Assembly (NCBI GenBank): GCA_014872805.1 | Contig: WKFN01000005.1 | Location: 62,001-126,000, forward strand | Source: Opacimonas sp014872805 | GTDB lineage: Bacteria > Pseudomonadota > Gammaproteobacteria > Enterobacterales > Alteromonadaceae | Length of the DNA stretch: 64,000 nucleotides | Reading direction: 5' to 3' | In this document: piece by piece, positions 44,501 to 52,707 of the stretch | Layout: each line of letters starts with the position of its first letter | Position numbering within the stretch: position 1 is the first letter of the stretch | Translations under genes and position numbers: made by a program | The notes under the pieces: generated by a model | The model's input: the letters and a program-made list of their open reading frames with translations, nothing else | The model's database searches: none | What the model was told of the DNA's origin: nothing

Positions 44501-45331
44501 TTTACGCATAAAACGGCTGGCTTTTCGATTCAAGGATATCCAGGATTGGTGGCTGAGTCTAACTCAGTTGCGATTAAAATATTTGATCAGCCTCATGTAG
44601 CTCAGGCATCTCATCAGCAAGGGTTGTATAAACTGATTCAACTTGCTATACCATCCCCCATAAAATACTTGCATGAAAAGCTGCCCAACAAAGCCAAGCT
44701 TGGGTTGTATTATAATCCGTTTGGCAAAGTGGCAGCCTTGATTGACGATTGCATTATTGCTGGGGTTGCACATTGTGTACAAGAGTACAAAAAACAACAG
44801 AATGTCACTGACATTCGTGACAAAACGTCGTTTGCTGAGGTGTGTGAGTTTGTTCGAGAGCACATTAATGATGAGGTGTTGGCTATAGCGAAGCAAGTTG
44901 AAGCGGGTCTGACCTGTGCGAATGACATTAAAAAGTCCACTAAAGGTAATATTCCACTGACCATGCTCGAAGCCGTAGGACATATTAAGAGCCATTTAGA
45001 TGAGCTCGTCTACCCACACTTTGTATCAGATATTGGTGCTGAGCGGCTAGGGGATTGGCAACGTTACTTGCAAGCTTTACGCAAGCGAGTTGACAAGCTG
45101 AAAATCGACCCCACTAAGGATCGCTTGCATCAAATCCAAATTGATAAAATCAATGCACAGATCCAAAAACTCAAAAATACGCTGCAAAAAGGCACCGCAC
45201 TACCCGATAACTATTATGAGTTACGGTGGATGGTAGAAGAGTTGCGAGTGTCTTTTTTTGCGCAGCAACTCGGCACGAAATATCCGATATCCAGCAAGCG
45301 CATTGAGCAAGCGATTACTCAGCTTACTTAG
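41576..45331 (+). CDS. hrpA: ATP-dependent RNA helicase HrpA
   Basis: 1251 residues from ATG 41576; a TTG 9 bp upstream is also in frame. This DEAH-box helicase shows GETGSGKTTQLP (motif I), DEAHER (II), SATID (III) and QRAGRCGRVADG (VI). Long helicase-associated and DUF3418-like C-terminal regions follow. In Escherichia coli HrpA affects fimbrial mRNA processing and rescues stalled ribosomes. The length agrees with the family (about 1300). Confidence 0.93.
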   Translation: MALTPEQQAQRQSQIPKITYPDLPVALKKDEIKEALAKHQVIIVAGETGSGKTTQLPKICLELGRGVAGIIAHTQPRRLAARSVADRIASELGVAVGGVVGCKIRFSDRSADNTLVKLMTDGILLAEIQHDKLLSRYDTIIIDEAHERSLNIDFLLGYLKQLLPRRPELKVIITSATIDPERFSKHFNDAPMVTVSGRTYPVEIRYQPLFDEHSDGDGDLATGLVDAVNVLRREPLGDILIFLSGEREIREIETTLNKQKWRNTEVIPLYARLAASEQNKIFAPHTGQRIILATNVAETSLTVPGIRYVIDPGYARISRYSYRTKVQRLPIEAISQASAQQRAGRCGRVADGICIRLYSEEDFVTRPEFTDPEILRTNLASVILQMLGLGLGDIQSFPFVQAPDQRFINDGMRLLEELNAIVKHKRTLSLTPLGKQLAKLPVDPRYARMVVAAKNSPALPVVSIIVAGLSIQDPRERPLDKQQQADEMHREFADDDSDFITLYNIYQAFIEAKANLNNSQLRKWCKKHFLHYLRMREWQDIIFQIQQVAKQLKFLPTGEQEPDYRDIHCALASGLLSHVAMHDKDRDFIGARNAKLMIFPGSPLAKKRPKWMMAAELVETSRLFARYVARIEPHWLEPLAGHLSKSHLSEPYWSAKKGAAMALEKVTLFGLPIVAQRRIVISQREPQIARELLIREALVNGFTRMKYEFLQHNQAQVDVVVESEQKTRRRDLLVSEDVLVDFYQERIPEHVVSEASLRKWLQKLSDTSMLKFDATMLWHNEIGSNALLAYPDTWQQGALTLPLTYVFSPNSEDDGVTVHIPLALLNQVTPNGFEWLVPGCRHELLVTLIKSLPKRLRRNFVPVPHYADACLAALDPTDEEGNYHALLPALADKLGKMSGMRFDVEQWDDIALPEHLQMRYAVVDDKGKVIRAGRDLLELKDALKERIQASLEQVATPELEQSGLVEWNFVDLPETFTHKTAGFSIQGYPGLVAESNSVAIKIFDQPHVAQASHQQGLYKLIQLAIPSPIKYLHEKLPNKAKLGLYYNPFGKVAALIDDCIIAGVAHCVQEYKKQQNVTDIRDKTSFAEVCEFVREHINDEVLAIAKQVEAGLTCANDIKKSTKGNIPLTMLEAVGHIKSHLDELVYPHFVSDIGAERLGDWQRYLQALRKRVDKLKIDPTKDRLHQIQIDKINAQIQKLKNTLQKGTALPDNYYELRWMVEELRVSFFAQQLGTKYPISSKRIEQAITQLT

Positions 45332-45435
45332 AGTAAAGTCGTTTTTTATGAATTAGGTTACTTTGACAAATAAATAGTTTACGCCTAAACCTAAATAGTA
45401 ATAGTTGGATTGATTTTTCATGGAGTTTATAAATC

Positions 45436-45723
45436 TTGGCGTACGCAGATAATCGCAATTTTTACCGCATGTTGATCAATGCACAATGCAAAATTCGTTT
45501 TGATGAGCAACAGGTAATGGGTGTATGTAAGGATCTCAGCGCCACGGGAATGTCGTTTGCTTTAACCCAACAAAAATTTCCCGTTGGCACCATGCTAGAG
45601 ATTGAAATCGATTCTCAAAATCGAGAGGTCCCGTCTTTTTCCGCACAAGTGGAAGTTATTCGACCAGCGGTTCAGCGCGGCGATGAGTATGTGATTGGGG
45701 TAAAGTTTCACAAAATGTACTAA
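45436..45723 (+). CDS. PilZ-domain protein, probable c-di-GMP receptor
   Basis: The 95-residue protein starts at TTG 45436, with GGAG at 45422-45425 upstream; no ATG gives an intact frame. Both PilZ motifs are visible: RNFYR (RxxxR) near residue 7 and DLSATG (DxSxxG) near 34. The protein is a lone PilZ domain that could relay c-di-GMP from enzymes such as the receiver-EAL protein encoded 5 kb upstream. It ends tail-to-tail with rnhA, with a 4-bp overlap. Confidence 0.82.
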   Translation: MAYADNRNFYRMLINAQCKIRFDEQQVMGVCKDLSATGMSFALTQQKFPVGTMLEIEIDSQNREVPSFSAQVEVIRPAVQRGDEYVIGVKFHKMY

Positions 45724-46190
45724 ATTTGATAGCCGGTATCGGGCTGACCGTTACCGGCTTTTGCATACTCTGCCGCTTTTCGCGCAAGCTCATCACAACG
45801 CTCGTTTTCAGGATGACCTGAGTGCCCCTTTACCCAAAACCATTCAATAGTATGCCGGGCAATTGCTTTGTCCAAAGCTTGCCATAAGTCGACGTTTTTT
45901 ACGGGTTGCTTGCTGGCGGTTCGCCAGTTGTTTTTGCGCCAGTTGTGGATCCATTGATTAATGCCATTTTTGACATACGTACTATCGGTTGTGAGGCTGA
46001 CACGACAAGGTTGAGTAAGGGCTTCTAAGGCTTTAATGGCAGCTAATAACTCCATGCGATTATTGGTGGTTAAGGTAAACCCTTCAGCGAGTTCTTTGCG
46101 TTTACCACCGTAAGATAAAATAGCGCCATAACCGCCAGGGCCAGGATTATCGAGACAACTCCCATCTGTCCAAATTTGCACATGTTTCAT
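45720..46190 (-). CDS. rnhA: Ribonuclease HI
   Basis: 156 residues from the ATG at 46190; the frame extends 25 codons upstream but the family length (about 155) supports this start. Catalytic residues are in place: Asp of WTDGSC, Glu of NNRMELLAA, Asp of LTTDSTYV, and HSGHPENERCDELA near the C-terminus. It cuts RNA in RNA-DNA hybrids. It diverges from dnaQ over 73 bp, the classic arrangement of gammaproteobacteria. Confidence 0.96.
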   Translation of the reverse strand: MKHVQIWTDGSCLDNPGPGGYGAILSYGGKRKELAEGFTLTTNNRMELLAAIKALEALTQPCRVSLTTDSTYVKNGINQWIHNWRKNNWRTASKQPVKNVDLWQALDKAIARHTIEWFWVKGHSGHPENERCDELARKAAEYAKAGNGQPDTGYQI

Positions 46191-46263
46191 GCTGAGAACT
46201 TCCGCTAATGGTTTAAAATCTTGATATACTATCCTACAAGCATAACACACAGTGAGTTTGAAC

Positions 46264-46983
46264 ATGCGTCAAATTGTTTTAGATACTGAAACGACGGGGA
46301 TGAACCGCGAAACGGGGGGGCATTTTACCGAAGGCCATCGGATTATTGAAATCGGTTGTGTTGAACTGGTTGATCGAAAGTTGACCGGCAATCATTTCCA
46401 TGTGTACATCAACCCCCAGCAACCAGTTGATCCTGAAGCATTCGCTGTGCATGGGATCAGTGATGACTTTTTGGCAGATAAACCGGTGTTCAAAGACGTC
46501 GCCCAAGATTTTATTGATTTTATCCAAGACGCAGAGATTATTGCCCATAATGCACCGTTTGACGTGGGCTTTATGAACTTGGAATTTGCCATGAATCCAG
46601 CCACGGCTCTGATCCGTACAGACCAAATCTGTCAGGTGACGGATAGCTTGGAGCTCGCCAAAAAGCTTCGTCCAGGACAGCGTAATAACCTGGATGCTTT
46701 GTGTAAAGAATACGGTATTGATAACTCACATCGCGATTTGCACGGAGCATTGCTCGACGCCGAGATCCTTGCCGATGTGTATTTGTTGATGACCTCATCA
46801 CAAGAAGTGTTGAGCCTTGACCAACACACTGCGCAAAGTGATGCATCTGGGATTGTACGCATTACGCCACCACAAAAACCATTAAAGGTATTAAGTGCCA
46901 CGGCCGATGAATTAGACGCGCACGAAGCGCGTCTTGATACCATCGAACAAGCAGGAGGGACGTGCTTGTATCGCCAATTATGA
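46264..46983 (+). CDS. dnaQ: DNA polymerase III epsilon subunit, proofreading exonuclease
   Basis: 239 residues from ATG 46264 (a GTG 12 bp upstream is in frame). The DEDDh exonuclease motifs are LDTETTGM (ExoI), HNAPFDVGFMN (ExoII), and HRDLHGALLDAEILADVY (ExoIII). The C-terminal tail binds the alpha subunit. It diverges from rnhA, as in Escherichia coli. Confidence 0.96.
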   Translation: MRQIVLDTETTGMNRETGGHFTEGHRIIEIGCVELVDRKLTGNHFHVYINPQQPVDPEAFAVHGISDDFLADKPVFKDVAQDFIDFIQDAEIIAHNAPFDVGFMNLEFAMNPATALIRTDQICQVTDSLELAKKLRPGQRNNLDALCKEYGIDNSHRDLHGALLDAEILADVYLLMTSSQEVLSLDQHTAQSDASGIVRITPPQKPLKVLSATADELDAHEARLDTIEQAGGTCLYRQL

Positions 46984-47152
46984 GAATTTTATGGTACGCA
47001 GGAAGTTGTTGTTGCTCGACAAGCTGCCGTTCAAAAAAACGTCAGCCGAAGATGAGTCAGTCTAAAATGTTCCATTAAATAAACAAAAACAGCGGTTTTT
47101 GCGCATTATCTGCTCAAACTCAAAAATATGCTTCATTTTGTTAAAAAATCGG

Positions 47153-47181
47153 TTGACGAGAGGGGCTCATGAACGTATTAT
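47153..47181 (+). promoter_or_regulatory. Sigma-70 promoter of the tRNA-Asp array
   Basis: TTGACG (47153-47158) and TATTAT (47176-47181) are separated by 17 bp, near-consensus. A GC-rich discriminator (CTGCGCCCGC) follows, as usual for stringently controlled stable RNA operons. The first tRNA starts about 43 bp after the -10. Confidence 0.82.
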
Positions 47182-47224
47182 CTGCGCCCGCAATGAGGTA
47201 AAACACATTGTTAGATGAAACAGC

Positions 47225-47301
47225 GGAGTGGTAGTTCAGTTGGTTAGAATACCGGCCTGTCACGCCGGGGGTCGCGGGTTCGAGTCCCGTCCACTCCGCC
47301 A
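47225..47301 (+). tRNA. tRNA-Asp(GTC), copy 1
   Basis: 77 nt. The acceptor arms GGAGTGG/CCACTCC pair fully, the anticodon loop CTGTCAC gives GTC, the T-arm loop is TTCGAGT, the discriminator is G, and CCA is encoded. Confidence 0.97.
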
Positions 47302-47326
47302 TTTTTCATCATTGTTTGCACGCGCT

Positions 47327-47403
47327 GGAGTGGTAGTTCAGTTGGTTAGAATACCGGCCTGTCACGCCGGGGGTCGCGGGTTCGAGTCCCGTCCACTCCG
47401 CCA
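47327..47403 (+). tRNA. tRNA-Asp(GTC), copy 2
   Basis: Identical in all 77 nt to copy 1, including the encoded CCA. It follows after a 25-nt spacer without a promoter, so it is co-transcribed. Confidence 0.97.
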
Positions 47404-47434
47404 TGTAAACACACTTATCTTTTTGATATACTGC

Positions 47435-47511
47435 GGAGTGGTAGTTCAGTTGGTTAGAATACCGGCCTGTCACGCCGGGGGTCGCGGGTTCGAGTCCCGT
47501 CCACTCCGCCA
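47435..47511 (+). tRNA. tRNA-Asp(GTC), copy 3
   Basis: Identical to copies 1 and 2. The spacer is 31 nt. The last base of CCA is also the first base of an ATG that begins the following open frame; no terminator is seen directly after it. Confidence 0.97.
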
Positions 47512-48278
47512 TGTATCAGCATATAACTACCTTTGTTATTGAATTTCCTATCAAATTCGTCCATCATCACAAAAAGAATTCCGTCTACGTTCCTATGGAC
47601 CCTAAACAAATAGCAGTATGTTTATTGCAAACAGCTGACCACGTCTTTTTAACTTATGATCATGTTCATCGACAGAGATACCCTTTGACTTTTCGTGTTG
47701 GCGTTGGAAAAGCGACCTATTATCAATCTTTGAAGAATACGTTCTGGCAACGCCAACCCAAACGCCAAATCACGATTGGAGCAAAGATGATTCAAGATAA
47801 GTTATCTTCTATCAATAGAGCCAGATTATGGCGTACAGCAAAAGAAATAAACACTCAGCGCTATTGGGATGGAAAACTCACTCCACAAACCCTTTTATGT
47901 CATACATTGCTCCACGAATACGCACATTATCATCAAGAAATAAAAGGATATAGGCGAGCAAACCGCGTACACGACGCTGGTTTTTACAGATGTCTCGATG
48001 CCTTATATGAAGGTCCAGTGGCGCAGAGTCTCATGAATGCCTTAAAGGAGCATAACGCATTTTGTGAACTGGATTTTGCTGAATCAGATGAGGCAATGGG
48101 TCCAGCAAATTCTCATTTTTACGTGGGGCAAATCATATCTTTTGACTATGCTAAAGAGACTCATGTCGCGACCATCTTGAGGGTAAACAGGGTGCGATTA
48201 ACGGTTGAGTTAAACACTGGCTCTAAAATGTACGTCCCAAAATCTCTTGCCAGACCGATTGGCGCAGATAAAAATTAA
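47511..48278 (+). CDS. SprT-like zinc metalloprotease-fold protein
   Basis: Up to 255 residues. The start is uncertain: ATG 47511 overlaps tRNA copy 3 by one base, and ATG 47595 gives about 227 residues; neither has a ribosome site. The zinc site HEYAHYH (HExxH) is near residue 143, with RVHDAGFYRCLDALY after it. The N-terminal YPLTFRVGVGKATYYQS region recalls SprT. The C-terminal VGQIISFDYAKETHVATILR resembles a small beta-domain. The substrate is unknown; read-through from the tRNA operon could express it. Confidence 0.68.
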   Translation: MYQHITTFVIEFPIKFVHHHKKNSVYVPMDPKQIAVCLLQTADHVFLTYDHVHRQRYPLTFRVGVGKATYYQSLKNTFWQRQPKRQITIGAKMIQDKLSSINRARLWRTAKEINTQRYWDGKLTPQTLLCHTLLHEYAHYHQEIKGYRRANRVHDAGFYRCLDALYEGPVAQSLMNALKEHNAFCELDFAESDEAMGPANSHFYVGQIISFDYAKETHVATILRVNRVRLTVELNTGSKMYVPKSLARPIGADKN

Positions 48279-48739
48279 GGCTTGGGGATCTTTAAGGTTC
48301 GACTGGCGATACTTACTTCCATAAAGAAACTCAGCATGCCACCGGTGATGGCCAACATCCCTAGAATAAACAATCCCAAAATAATATTGTCTAAAGATGT
48401 ACTTAAAATCCCATTAAACAATAACAGAATAACGGTTAAACACACGATGATTGCCGCTGCAGTCACAAAGTTAATCGCAAAGTTAGAAAAGCGCATGCGT
48501 CGACGCAACGCATCAAGCTCAGCAATATGTGTGTCATTAAATTGTTCAATGATGCCTTGGCTATGACATTCTTCATACCAACGTGCCCGATCAATAATAC
48601 GAGCTAACCTGCCGGTCATGACATTCAGCATTTGACCGATACCTACCAACAAAAATACCGGTACAAGTGATAGTTGAATGAGTTGAGAAACCAAATTGTT
48701 ATCTATGTGAATTTCCACGATGATGCTCTGAATAACCAA
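48275..48739 (-). CDS. DUF2721 family inner-membrane protein
   Basis: The 154-residue protein has three hydrophobic segments (about 18-40, 85-110, 115-140). The family signature LIQLSLVPVFLLVGIGQMLNV is followed by MTGRLARIIDRARW. Function is unknown for the family. It ends tail-to-tail with the SprT-like gene, with a 4-bp overlap. Confidence 0.78.
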   Translation of the reverse strand: MVIQSIIVEIHIDNNLVSQLIQLSLVPVFLLVGIGQMLNVMTGRLARIIDRARWYEECHSQGIIEQFNDTHIAELDALRRRMRFSNFAINFVTAAAIIVCLTVILLLFNGILSTSLDNIILGLFILGMLAITGGMLSFFMEVSIASRTLKIPKP

Positions 48740-48780
48740 TGACGAACATATTGTAACGTTAAAGGCCTATTTTTGACCAC

Positions 48781-48819
48781 AAAAAATGCCCCCACCGCAT
48801 GAAAACGAGTAGGGGCATT
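48781..48819 (-). terminator. Terminator of the GH13 glucosidase gene
   Basis: AATGCCCC (48785-48792) and GGGGCATT (48812-48819) form an 8-bp stem. On the - strand it is followed by a run of T (AAAAAA at 48781-48786 on +). It lies 23 bp after the glucosidase stop. Confidence 0.85.
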
Positions 48820-48841
48820 GGACACACAATGATAAGGGAAA

Positions 48842-50524
48842 TTAAGCCAGTTTAATGATGACCGCTTGCCATGGCTTCAATTGATAATGATCAGACGCGA
48901 CCACCAAGTCATCGTAATTATTCAATTTCACATCAGATGACAAGAGTTCACTGTCTAAACTGACCGTCTGATTTTCACTAGAATAGTTTAATAGGATCAA
49001 TAAGGTCTCATCGTCCAACGTGCGGGTGTAACAAAAGATGTTTGGATCTTCTAGTAAATAAACTTTAAACGCACCATAGATCAATGATAAGTGATTTTTG
49101 CGAAATGCAGTCAACGAACGAAAGTAGTTCAAGGGCGATTTCGGATCGGCTTCTTGTGCGGCAACGTTGATAGTTGGGTAATTTGGCGTTACTTTTAACC
49201 ATGGTTTACCTTGGGTAAAGCCTGCATTCGTCGAACTGTCCCATTGAATCGGAGTGCGCGCATTGTCTCTGCCACTGAGTTTATGAGAATCGAGTAATGC
49301 TTGGGTATCACCGCCTTCTTGCTCGGTTAATTTGTACCAATTGATCGTCATCAAATCGTTATAATCTTCAATGCTCTCAAATCGAGCATTGGTCATACCG
49401 ATCTCGTCCCCCATGTAATAATAAGGGGTGCCTCGCATAGTTAGGAGCATCGTACTGAGTAGTTTAGATGACGCTTCACGATGCTCGTCACTGTCATCAC
49501 CAAACCACGATACTTGACGTGGAAAATCATGATTAGTATGCCATGTTGTGCCCCAACCAGCGTGATCAAACTCTACAGCCCAGGCGCATAATATCTTTTT
49601 ATATTTTACGAGATCACGATGGTCAGAGTTGACCATTTTCCTTGAATTCAATCCTAGCTCAACATGTTCGAAATGATAGTTCATATTGAGTTCTTGACGT
49701 GCTTCGTCTACGAGATCATGGATGTTGTGGATATGCGTACCCGGTCCTTCAGCCACCGTCATAATATCGTAGTGTTGCAACACTTCACGGTTCATTTCGT
49801 GTAAATACTCATGCAGACGTGGTCCTTGGGCATACACATCAATCATTGCTTCGCCATGGACCCCTTCAAAAACAGGATAACCATCATGTTTAGAGATAAA
49901 TGTGATCACGTCCATGCGGAAACCATCGATGCCTTTTTTGAACCAAAAGTGCATCATGTCATAAATTTCAGCTCGGACTTTGGGGTTTTCCCAATTTAAA
50001 TCCGGTTGTTCTACCGCAAAATAGTGTAAGTAATAAGAGTTGGTCGCCTCATTGAAACGCCAAGCGCTCGCGTCAGGGGCAAAAAAGCTCCATCGCTCTG
50101 GTGGAGTACCATTTTCTGCTGGCCACCAATGGAAATAGTCGTAATACGGGTTATCTCGGGATTGAATGGCTTGTTGGAACCAGTAATGTTCGCTGGAGCA
50201 GTGGTTGACAACAAGGTCCATGACAACTTTGATACCACGTTCATGCATACCCTTGAGCAATTCGTCAAAATCCGCCATATCGCCAAACTCTGACATGATG
50301 TCGCGGTAATCTGAAATATCATACCCATTATCGTGATTAGGCGACTTATAAATAGGGTTAAGCCAGACTACGTCAATACCAAGTGACTTAATGTAGTCAA
50401 GTCGGTTGATAATACCCCGCAAATCACCTATGCCGTCACCATTACTATCCTGGAAAGAACGCGGGTAAATTTGATAAACCACGGCTTCTTTCCACCATTC
50501 ACGATTCATATTGGATAATAACAT
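48842..50524 (-). CDS. GH13 alpha-glucosidase/oligo-1,6-glucosidase
   Basis: 560 residues; a GGAGA ribosome site supports the ATG at 50524. The N-terminus WWKEAVVYQIYPRSFQDSNG is diagnostic of the oligo-1,6-glucosidase subgroup, and DGIGDL follows. Catalytic motifs: GFRMDVITF (nucleophile), TVAEGPG (acid/base) and HTNHDFPRQVSW. No signal peptide, so it is cytoplasmic. It probably finishes breakdown of oligosaccharides released by the secreted GH13/GH31 pair encoded 13 kb upstream; that link is inference. Confidence 0.9.
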   Translation of the reverse strand: MLLSNMNREWWKEAVVYQIYPRSFQDSNGDGIGDLRGIINRLDYIKSLGIDVVWLNPIYKSPNHDNGYDISDYRDIMSEFGDMADFDELLKGMHERGIKVVMDLVVNHCSSEHYWFQQAIQSRDNPYYDYFHWWPAENGTPPERWSFFAPDASAWRFNEATNSYYLHYFAVEQPDLNWENPKVRAEIYDMMHFWFKKGIDGFRMDVITFISKHDGYPVFEGVHGEAMIDVYAQGPRLHEYLHEMNREVLQHYDIMTVAEGPGTHIHNIHDLVDEARQELNMNYHFEHVELGLNSRKMVNSDHRDLVKYKKILCAWAVEFDHAGWGTTWHTNHDFPRQVSWFGDDSDEHREASSKLLSTMLLTMRGTPYYYMGDEIGMTNARFESIEDYNDLMTINWYKLTEQEGGDTQALLDSHKLSGRDNARTPIQWDSSTNAGFTQGKPWLKVTPNYPTINVAAQEADPKSPLNYFRSLTAFRKNHLSLIYGAFKVYLLEDPNIFCYTRTLDDETLLILLNYSSENQTVSLDSELLSSDVKLNNYDDLVVASDHYQLKPWQAVIIKLA

Positions 50525-50815
50525 CGAATAAAGTCTCCACTGCCACCTTAAGTCAGTACCACTCAGGTGTTAATTAATTGTTATTAAAAGAAGATGGCGA
50601 TTCTAGACTTAATCGTTTAAGAATGCAATTTTTTTGGCTGGATAAAGGTAAAATTATTGTAATAAAACACGTTCATTCCCCATTATATGCTGTTTGGGTA
50701 ACAAGGAGGTAACCGCTTGTTTTTTGAACAAGAATAAAATCAAAGATGTATAGGCAAACCAGAGGGCATTTGCTACCATAATTGCATCATTTGATTGGTC
50801 TAAAAAAACAACAAA

Positions 50816-51490
50816 ATGCATCTAACGTGTCAACACATCTCGAAGTCCTATCACGATGGTGATGATTCTATTCATGTCCTTCAAGACATTAACTTTGAGG
50901 TAACAGCGGGTCAATCCATGGCAATTGTTGGCAGCTCAGGTTCCGGTAAAAGTACGCTGATGCATATTTTAGGTGGCTTATCCTCACCAACCTCAGGTTC
51001 AGTTTGTGTTGGTGAGCATAATTTAGCGGATTTAAGCGATGATGAGTTAGCCAAAGTACGCAACCAATACATTGGCTTTGTATATCAATTCCATCATTTA
51101 TTGCCTGAGTTTACCGCGCTTGAAAACATTGCAATGCCTTTACTTATTCGTGGTGCGGCACGTCATCAAGCTATGCAAGAAGCACAGCAGTGGTTATCCC
51201 AGATCCGGCTCGAAGACCGCGCTGAGCACTTTCCTGCACAGTTATCAGGAGGTGAGCGTCAGCGCATAGCCATTGCTCGTGCAATGATCACAAAACCTGC
51301 GTTTTTGCTCGCCGATGAACCTACAGGTAACCTTGATGAAAGCAATGGTCAAGTCATCTTTGAATTGTTACTTGAATTGCAGTTCAGTCATAAGACGGCA
51401 TTAATTATTGTTACGCATGATATGAATTTAGCTAGAAGCCTAGAACGTCAGTATATTTTGCAACATGGACAGCTTACCCTATGTCCCTAG
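50816..51490 (+). CDS. lolD: Lipoprotein-releasing ABC transporter ATPase
   Basis: The 224-residue ATPase has Walker A GSSGSGKST, signature LSGGERQRIAIARA, Walker B FLLADEPTGNLD and switch His in IIVTHDMN. The Q-loop stretch FVYQFHHLLPEFTALENIAMP is typical of LolD. It powers extraction of lipoproteins from the inner membrane. It overlaps its permease gene by 10 bp. The 291 bp upstream hold an AAGGAGGT at 50703-50710 not used by this gene and no lolC. Confidence 0.9.
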   Translation: MHLTCQHISKSYHDGDDSIHVLQDINFEVTAGQSMAIVGSSGSGKSTLMHILGGLSSPTSGSVCVGEHNLADLSDDELAKVRNQYIGFVYQFHHLLPEFTALENIAMPLLIRGAARHQAMQEAQQWLSQIRLEDRAEHFPAQLSGGERQRIAIARAMITKPAFLLADEPTGNLDESNGQVIFELLLELQFSHKTALIIVTHDMNLARSLERQYILQHGQLTLCP

Positions 51491-52707
51491 CATGGTTCCT
51501 CGCTAGACGCTTTCGCGCACACGCGCTTCAGGGGAGTAGTCGATTTATCAAAAATGCAGCGGTGACAGGCATTGCTTTAGGGTGTTGCGTGTTAATCGTG
51601 TTGTTATCCGTTCTCAATGGGTTTGAGCAAGCGCTTAAAACACGATTGCTGGCCAGTATTCCTCATGCAGAGTTGTTTGCAGTAGAGAATAATGGTTTAC
51701 CTGATGTTGCTCAATCAGTCATGGCAATTAAGCAGCAACAAGGTGTCACCAATGCGTTTGCCTACAGTAAAGCAAGCGCGATGTTGCAGCGTGACAATCA
51801 GTTGGACGCATTGCAACTATTAGGATTACCGCTCGATAGCAAGCAACATCCGTTGTTTGAGTTTCGCACTGATTATGCACAAAATACGATTTCTGATGCC
51901 GCCCATCCCTTGATTTTTTTGGGTAAACAACTGATTGCCAGCCACCAATACTTACCAGGGGATACGGTTGAGTTACTTCTGCCAAATCCGAACGATCCCA
52001 ACTTTCGTTCTCCACAACTCGTTCGATTCACCTTAGCGGGTGAGTTGTATATTGGTGGCGGCGCAGACAATATTATTGGGTTAGTGGATCTGACTATTTT
52101 ACAAGCACAGCTTGAACTTACCCATACTGCTCAGGGGATCCAAATTTATTATGATGATCCTTTTGCGGCACAGGCAATGACTTATCAAATTGGTTACCAA
52201 TTTCCATATCCAGTGTATATGTCTGATTGGACTCGTACCCATGGCCATTTATATCAAGACATACTCTTGGTTGAATTTATTGTTTACTTGGTCTTAGGAC
52301 TGGTCATTGCAGTAGCCTGCTTTAATATCGTGGTAACTTTAATGATGACGGTAAAACACAAGCAAAAACAAATTGCCATTTTAAAAACCATGGGGATTGC
52401 ACGTCAGGTACTTGTGTATACTTTTATTTTATCTGGTTTGCAAAGTGCACTGACAGGGATAGTGGCGGGATGCCTATTCGGTATTATGATAGCGTTGAAT
52501 CTATCGGATGGGGTCCAAATACTACAAAACGCATTGGATGTATCTTTGTTATCGACAGATGTGTATTTTGTAGATGCTTTACCAGCACAGTTGCTTTGGG
52601 GGGATGTGTGGCTGACCGCTTTAATCGCGGTAATTTTGGCATTACTGGCAACGTATTACCCAGCAAAAAAAGCCGCGAACATCGTCGCGGCTGAGCATTT
52701 ACACTAG
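51481..52707 (+). CDS. lolE: Lipoprotein-releasing ABC transporter permease (LolC/LolE family)
   Basis: The 408-residue permease has one N-terminal membrane segment (about 25-48), a large periplasmic domain and three C-terminal segments (about 265-290, 315-345, 375-400). VKHKQKQIAILKTMGIARQV is the coupling-helix signature. Only one permease gene accompanies lolD, whereas the classical operon has lolC-lolD-lolE. Either a second permease lies elsewhere or this is a LolF-type hybrid working as a homodimer. It ends tail-to-tail with the symporter gene. Confidence 0.85.
   Translation: MSLAWFLARRFRAHALQGSSRFIKNAAVTGIALGCCVLIVLLSVLNGFEQALKTRLLASIPHAELFAVENNGLPDVAQSVMAIKQQQGVTNAFAYSKASAMLQRDNQLDALQLLGLPLDSKQHPLFEFRTDYAQNTISDAAHPLIFLGKQLIASHQYLPGDTVELLLPNPNDPNFRSPQLVRFTLAGELYIGGGADNIIGLVDLTILQAQLELTHTAQGIQIYYDDPFAAQAMTYQIGYQFPYPVYMSDWTRTHGHLYQDILLVEFIVYLVLGLVIAVACFNIVVTLMMTVKHKQKQIAILKTMGIARQVLVYTFILSGLQSALTGIVAGCLFGIMIALNLSDGVQILQNALDVSLLSTDVYFVDALPAQLLWGDVWLTALIAVILALLATYYPAKKAANIVAAEHLH

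Noticed and set aside
47225..47511. CRISPR-like pattern of three identical units with 25-31 nt spacers
   Set aside because: Each 77-nt unit folds as tRNA-Asp with CCA; there are no cas genes.
47228..47542. Open frame of about 104 codons with three repeats of the same peptide
   Set aside because: It reads through the three tRNA-Asp genes; the repeats are tRNA copies. The opposite-strand frame at 47309-47512 is rejected for the same reason.
50703..50734. Perfect AAGGAGGT with a six-codon TTG frame and a CTTGTT/AACAAG hairpin
   Set aside because: Too short to support as a gene; a leader peptide cannot be shown from one sequence.
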